A stretch of DNA of 10,042 nucleotides. Source: DASYML01 sp036399835. GTDB taxonomy: Bacteria; Acidobacteriota; Blastocatellia; Pyrinomonadales; Pyrinomonadaceae. Shown here one piece after another: positions 7,750 through 10,042 of this stretch. The notes under the pieces were generated by a model that did not search any database, had not been told where the DNA came from, and saw nothing but the letters and a program-made list of their open reading frames with translations. Made by a program: the position numbers and the translations under genes. Position 1 is the stretch's first letter. Each line of letters opens with the position of its first letter. The stretch spans positions 1 to 10,042 of the forward strand of contig DASWMI010000218.1 of the NCBI GenBank assembly GCA_036399835.1. The letters run 5' to 3'.

Positions 7750-7846
7750 TCAGGGCGCGAGCAATTCTTCTATCCCAACAGCCTTGAGATATGAAACTGA
7801 CGTTGACGCGAGAAGTCCAAACTTCCGATGTCTGGTCCAGTCTCTC
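7750..7846. other. Convergent spacer without a clear terminator
   Basis: This 97-nt gap separates the stop codons of two converging genes. Only weak complementarity is visible: GAAGT/ACTTC around a 4-nt loop (7812-7825), and CTCTC/GAGAG (7842-7858) that overlaps the stop codon of the HD-GYP gene. Neither is followed by a T run on either strand, so no intrinsic terminator is called. Confidence 0.5.
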
Positions 7847-9910
7847 TTAATGGGAGAGTTCGGATTCGAGCGGGGCGTCCGGCAGGATGATGGAAGGGCT
7901 TTCAAGTAGGGTGAGAAGACCTTCCATGACGGGCTGCTGCGCGTCATCTTCCGGCGAGAGCATCCGTGTTTGTTTCGAGAGCGCGGATGAGAGAAGCGCG
8001 ACGGCTTCACGTAGCAGCTTTTGATGGCTCGCGTCGTATTCAGCGAGCGAGGAGGAATAGAGGGCGACTGCGCCGTGCAGCTCTTTGTCTTCGGTGATGG
8101 GAAAGACCGCGAGCGTGCGGTAGGCCGCGAAGTGCTCTGCGAGCTGGGGCGGGAGGTCGAGCCGCGGGTCTGTGTTGAAGAAGGGTTGGCGATTGGAGAC
8201 GACCCAGCCGATGACGCCCTCGCCGGGCGCAATGGACCGGCCCTTGAGCAGCGCCGCGTGCTGGCCCGCCGCGTCTGCGATTGCCTGGTCGCCCGTCTCT
8301 TCCGAAGCGAGCGCGACGGCGCAGGTTTCGTAGGGCACGAGGGCGCGCAGCTTCTCCATAAAAACGGACGTAGCTTGAGCCGCATCGCGTGCGCCGTTGA
8401 GCGACTGGGCCAACTCGTAAAGCGAGGTTAATTCACGGCGCGAGAAGTTGAGCTGGTCCACTTGCTCGGCTGCGCTGGTTTCGGCCAGACCCGCCGCCGG
8501 AGCGACCTGGAGCGCGGCTTCCGAAAGCTGCTCGGCAGGCTCTATCCCGAAGGTCGGCAAGGGCGTGTCCCTGTGCGCGGCGATCTCTGCTTCAAACTCC
8601 GGCAGGTGCGTGATAAAGATGCCGACGACGCGCGGGTCATACTGCGAGCCGCTCTGCTTCAAAAGAAAGTCTATGGCCTCTTCGCGCGTCATCCCCTTGC
8701 GATACTGGCGGTCTTCGCGCAGCGCGTCGAAACAATCAACGACCGTCAGGATGCGCGCCGTCAGCGGAATCCCTTCCGCGCTCAATCCATCAGGGTAGCC
8801 TTTGCCGTCCCAGCGCTCGTGATGATGACGGACGATGGGGACGACCGGGTAGGGGAAGTCAACGCGGCCCAGAATTTGTGCGCCGATGACCGTGTGCAGC
8901 TTCATCTTTTCAAACTCGGCGGCGGTCAACTTGCCGGGCTTGTTGAGGATGTAATCGGGGACGGCGATCTTGCCTATGTCGTGGAGCAGAGCGCCCGCAC
9001 GCAGGGCTTCAATCTCGGCTTCCGTGCAGCCGAGTATGCGCGCCACGCCCGCAGCATAAATCTGCACGCGCAGGACGTGCTCGTGCGTCACTTCGTCTTT
9101 AGCGTTGATGGCGACGGCCAGCGCTTCTATGGTTTCGCGGTGGCCCTTCTCCATGAGGTCTATGCGCTGCTTGACGTTGTTGCGAAACTGCCGGTGGCCG
9201 AAGTTGATGGCGAGCAGAATCGGCGCGCCGATAATCAACATCACGAGCAGATCGTATTGCAGCGCGAGATACATCAGGCTCGCGACGGCGTTCGTCGGGA
9301 GAAAGATGGGGATGGACCAGCGCAGGTTCTCTTTCCAGGTACGCAGGAAAGGCTGGCTGCGGCGGAGCGCAAAGAGCTTGGAGAGCAAGCCTAAGTTGAC
9401 GAAGACATGCGCGGCGCTCGCTAGGAGCATCGCCACAGTGACTGCAAAGAAAGTGTGGTTGCGCCCGGTGCTCTCTCCGTGAAAGCCGTAGCGCAGGACA
9501 GCGCCGAGCGTGAGGGAGGCAGCCGCCGCAGACAAAGAGATCATCCCCGCCGAGAAAAGATTGCTTGAGAGACGGCGCACCGTGCGCAGCGATTGGACAA
9601 AGGCTTCGATGGTCGCGATAAAGATGGCCGGAAAAGCTCCGAACCAGCAGGCGACCAGCAGCACGAAGGCGTCCGAGAGCGTAAAAGTAATCTTGTCGTA
9701 CTTGAGGCCGGAAGGCAGCGGGAAGGTGTTCGGGATGATGCTGACGACAATAATCAGCGGGATAAAGCCCAGAAAGACGAGCTGGTCTCGCAGCTCGTAT
9801 CCGGTAAAGATGGCGAGCGTCGAGACCAGCCAGAGGGCTATCCCGGCAATCGAGACGGCCCTTTGATAAGCCGGAGCCTTTTTGTCTGCTACTGATTGCG
9901 ACAAGCTCAT
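7847..9910 (-). CDS. Membrane HD-GYP cyclic-dinucleotide phosphodiesterase with C-terminal GAF domain
   Basis: HD-GYP proteins hydrolyse c-di-GMP, lowering this second messenger. From the ATG at 9910 (687 residues) the N-terminal ~240 residues hold about six or more hydrophobic helices (for example 20-38, 43-59, 76-104, 120-140, 153-176, 220-237), an integral-membrane sensor of MASE type. A short charged helix (about 238-265) leads into the HD-GYP domain (about 255-440). All signature residues are present: HVLRV (H278), HDIGK (H310, D311, K314), H339, HHHERWDGKGYP (H363, H364, G371-Y372-P373) and VVDCFDAL (D392). A GAF domain follows (about 490-648; GEGVIGWV, FFNTDPR), then an acidic tail. 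The open frame reaches a TTG at 10036, but the ATG at 9910 has a good AGAGG site (9916-9920) 5 nt upstream. It lies 10 nt after the stop of an upstream gene. Enzymatic activity is predicted from intact motifs; substrate preference (c-di-GMP or 3',3'-cGAMP) cannot be told. Confidence 0.93.
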   Translation of the reverse strand: MSLSQSVADKKAPAYQRAVSIAGIALWLVSTLAIFTGYELRDQLVFLGFIPLIIVVSIIPNTFPLPSGLKYDKITFTLSDAFVLLVACWFGAFPAIFIATIEAFVQSLRTVRRLSSNLFSAGMISLSAAAASLTLGAVLRYGFHGESTGRNHTFFAVTVAMLLASAAHVFVNLGLLSKLFALRRSQPFLRTWKENLRWSIPIFLPTNAVASLMYLALQYDLLVMLIIGAPILLAINFGHRQFRNNVKQRIDLMEKGHRETIEALAVAINAKDEVTHEHVLRVQIYAAGVARILGCTEAEIEALRAGALLHDIGKIAVPDYILNKPGKLTAAEFEKMKLHTVIGAQILGRVDFPYPVVPIVRHHHERWDGKGYPDGLSAEGIPLTARILTVVDCFDALREDRQYRKGMTREEAIDFLLKQSGSQYDPRVVGIFITHLPEFEAEIAAHRDTPLPTFGIEPAEQLSEAALQVAPAAGLAETSAAEQVDQLNFSRRELTSLYELAQSLNGARDAAQATSVFMEKLRALVPYETCAVALASEETGDQAIADAAGQHAALLKGRSIAPGEGVIGWVVSNRQPFFNTDPRLDLPPQLAEHFAAYRTLAVFPITEDKELHGAVALYSSSLAEYDASHQKLLREAVALLSSALSKQTRMLSPEDDAQQPVMEGLLTLLESPSIILPDAPLESELSH

Positions 9911-9915
9911 CCTTT

Positions 9916-9920
9916 CCTCT
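9916..9920 (-). promoter_or_regulatory. Ribosome binding site of the HD-GYP gene
   Basis: AGAGG within an all-purine stretch (9911-9920) sits 5 nt before the ATG at 9910 and directly after the stop codon of the upstream partial gene. It settles the start against the longer TTG-initiated frame. Confidence 0.7.
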
Positions 9921-10042
9921 TTAACGTCGCGGGAATAAAGGGCTGGTCGCGGAGAGCCGCCGAACATTCGACGGCGTGGCATCCTCGCCCAGAAACATGA
10001 CCTGTTCTTCATTGGCGCTCGTAGAGCTTGGGTCAATCAAGT
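9921..10042 (-). CDS. C-terminal end of an unidentified gene (cut by window edge)
   Basis: A minus-strand frame enters at the right edge and runs 39 complete codons to a TAA at 9923-9921. Its last residues include DPSSTSANEEQVMFLGEDA and end in SPLFPRR. About 25 of 39 third codon positions are G or C, which fits coding use in this genome. The stop abuts the ribosome binding site of the HD-GYP gene, a typical operon junction. One of the other two minus-strand frames is blocked by early stops; the third is only the artificial upstream extension of the HD-GYP gene. The visible part is a polar tail with no recognisable domain, so no function is proposed. It could be a chance open frame, but the junction argues for a real gene. 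Confidence 0.5.
   Translation of the reverse strand, partial: LIDPSSTSANEEQVMFLGEDATPSNVRRLSATSPLFPRR

Noticed and set aside
7750..8385. 211-codon minus-strand frame overlapping the 3' end of the HD-GYP gene
   Set aside because: It is a shifted frame rich in Ser, Arg and Pro inside the clear GAF-encoding region, so it is a shadow and not a frameshifted extension.
8462..9394. 310-codon open frame on the plus strand
   Set aside because: It lies opposite the HD-GYP catalytic and membrane regions, shows no recognisable domain, and is explained by codon bias of the real gene.

Overview
The window is a GC-rich bacterial chromosomal segment of mostly housekeeping and signalling genes. No mobile element, CRISPR array, rRNA or tRNA gene was recognised. 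The combination of mutS2-dnaG-rpoD, a secreted NHLRC2-like thioredoxin/beta-propeller protein, an orphan CheW and a membrane HD-GYP protein, with weak Shine-Dalgarno signals, suggests an environmental Gram-negative lineage. My tentative guess is Acidobacteriota (Blastocatellia-like). That is inference from gene content, not a proven assignment.

Layout, left to right. Positions 1-4833 (all minus strand) hold a tight operon transcribed mutS2 -> dnaG -> rpoD, with gaps of 27 and 34 nt. rpoD is cut by the left edge; only its N-terminal 150 codons (regions 1.1 and 1.2) are visible. A candidate sigma-70-type promoter lies upstream of mutS2 at 4901-4930. A perfect 8-bp inverted repeat overlaps its -10 box and is a candidate operator. 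Positions 5031-5510 (minus) encode a small single-domain CheW-like protein with no other chemotaxis gene beside it. Across a divergent spacer, 5677-7749 (plus) encodes an exported protein with a CxxC thioredoxin-like domain, a six-bladed NHL propeller and a C-terminal beta domain, the architecture of animal NHLRC2. It converges on 7847-9910 (minus), a membrane-bound HD-GYP cyclic-dinucleotide phosphodiesterase with a C-terminal GAF domain. The end of another minus-strand gene (9921-10042) sits 10 nt upstream of that gene and is probably co-transcribed with it.

Functionally, the left block couples DNA maintenance or ribosome rescue (MutS2), replication priming (DnaG) and housekeeping transcription (RpoD). 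It is a variant of the classical macromolecular synthesis operon, with mutS2 in the leading position and no rpsU next to dnaG. The right block is sensory and envelope-related: CheW scaffolding, a periplasmic thiol-redox candidate and c-di-GMP turnover. Nothing in the sequence ties those three into one pathway. I saw no clearly new system. The most interesting items are the exported NHLRC2-like protein with a second cysteine pair and the inverted repeat over the mutS2 promoter.
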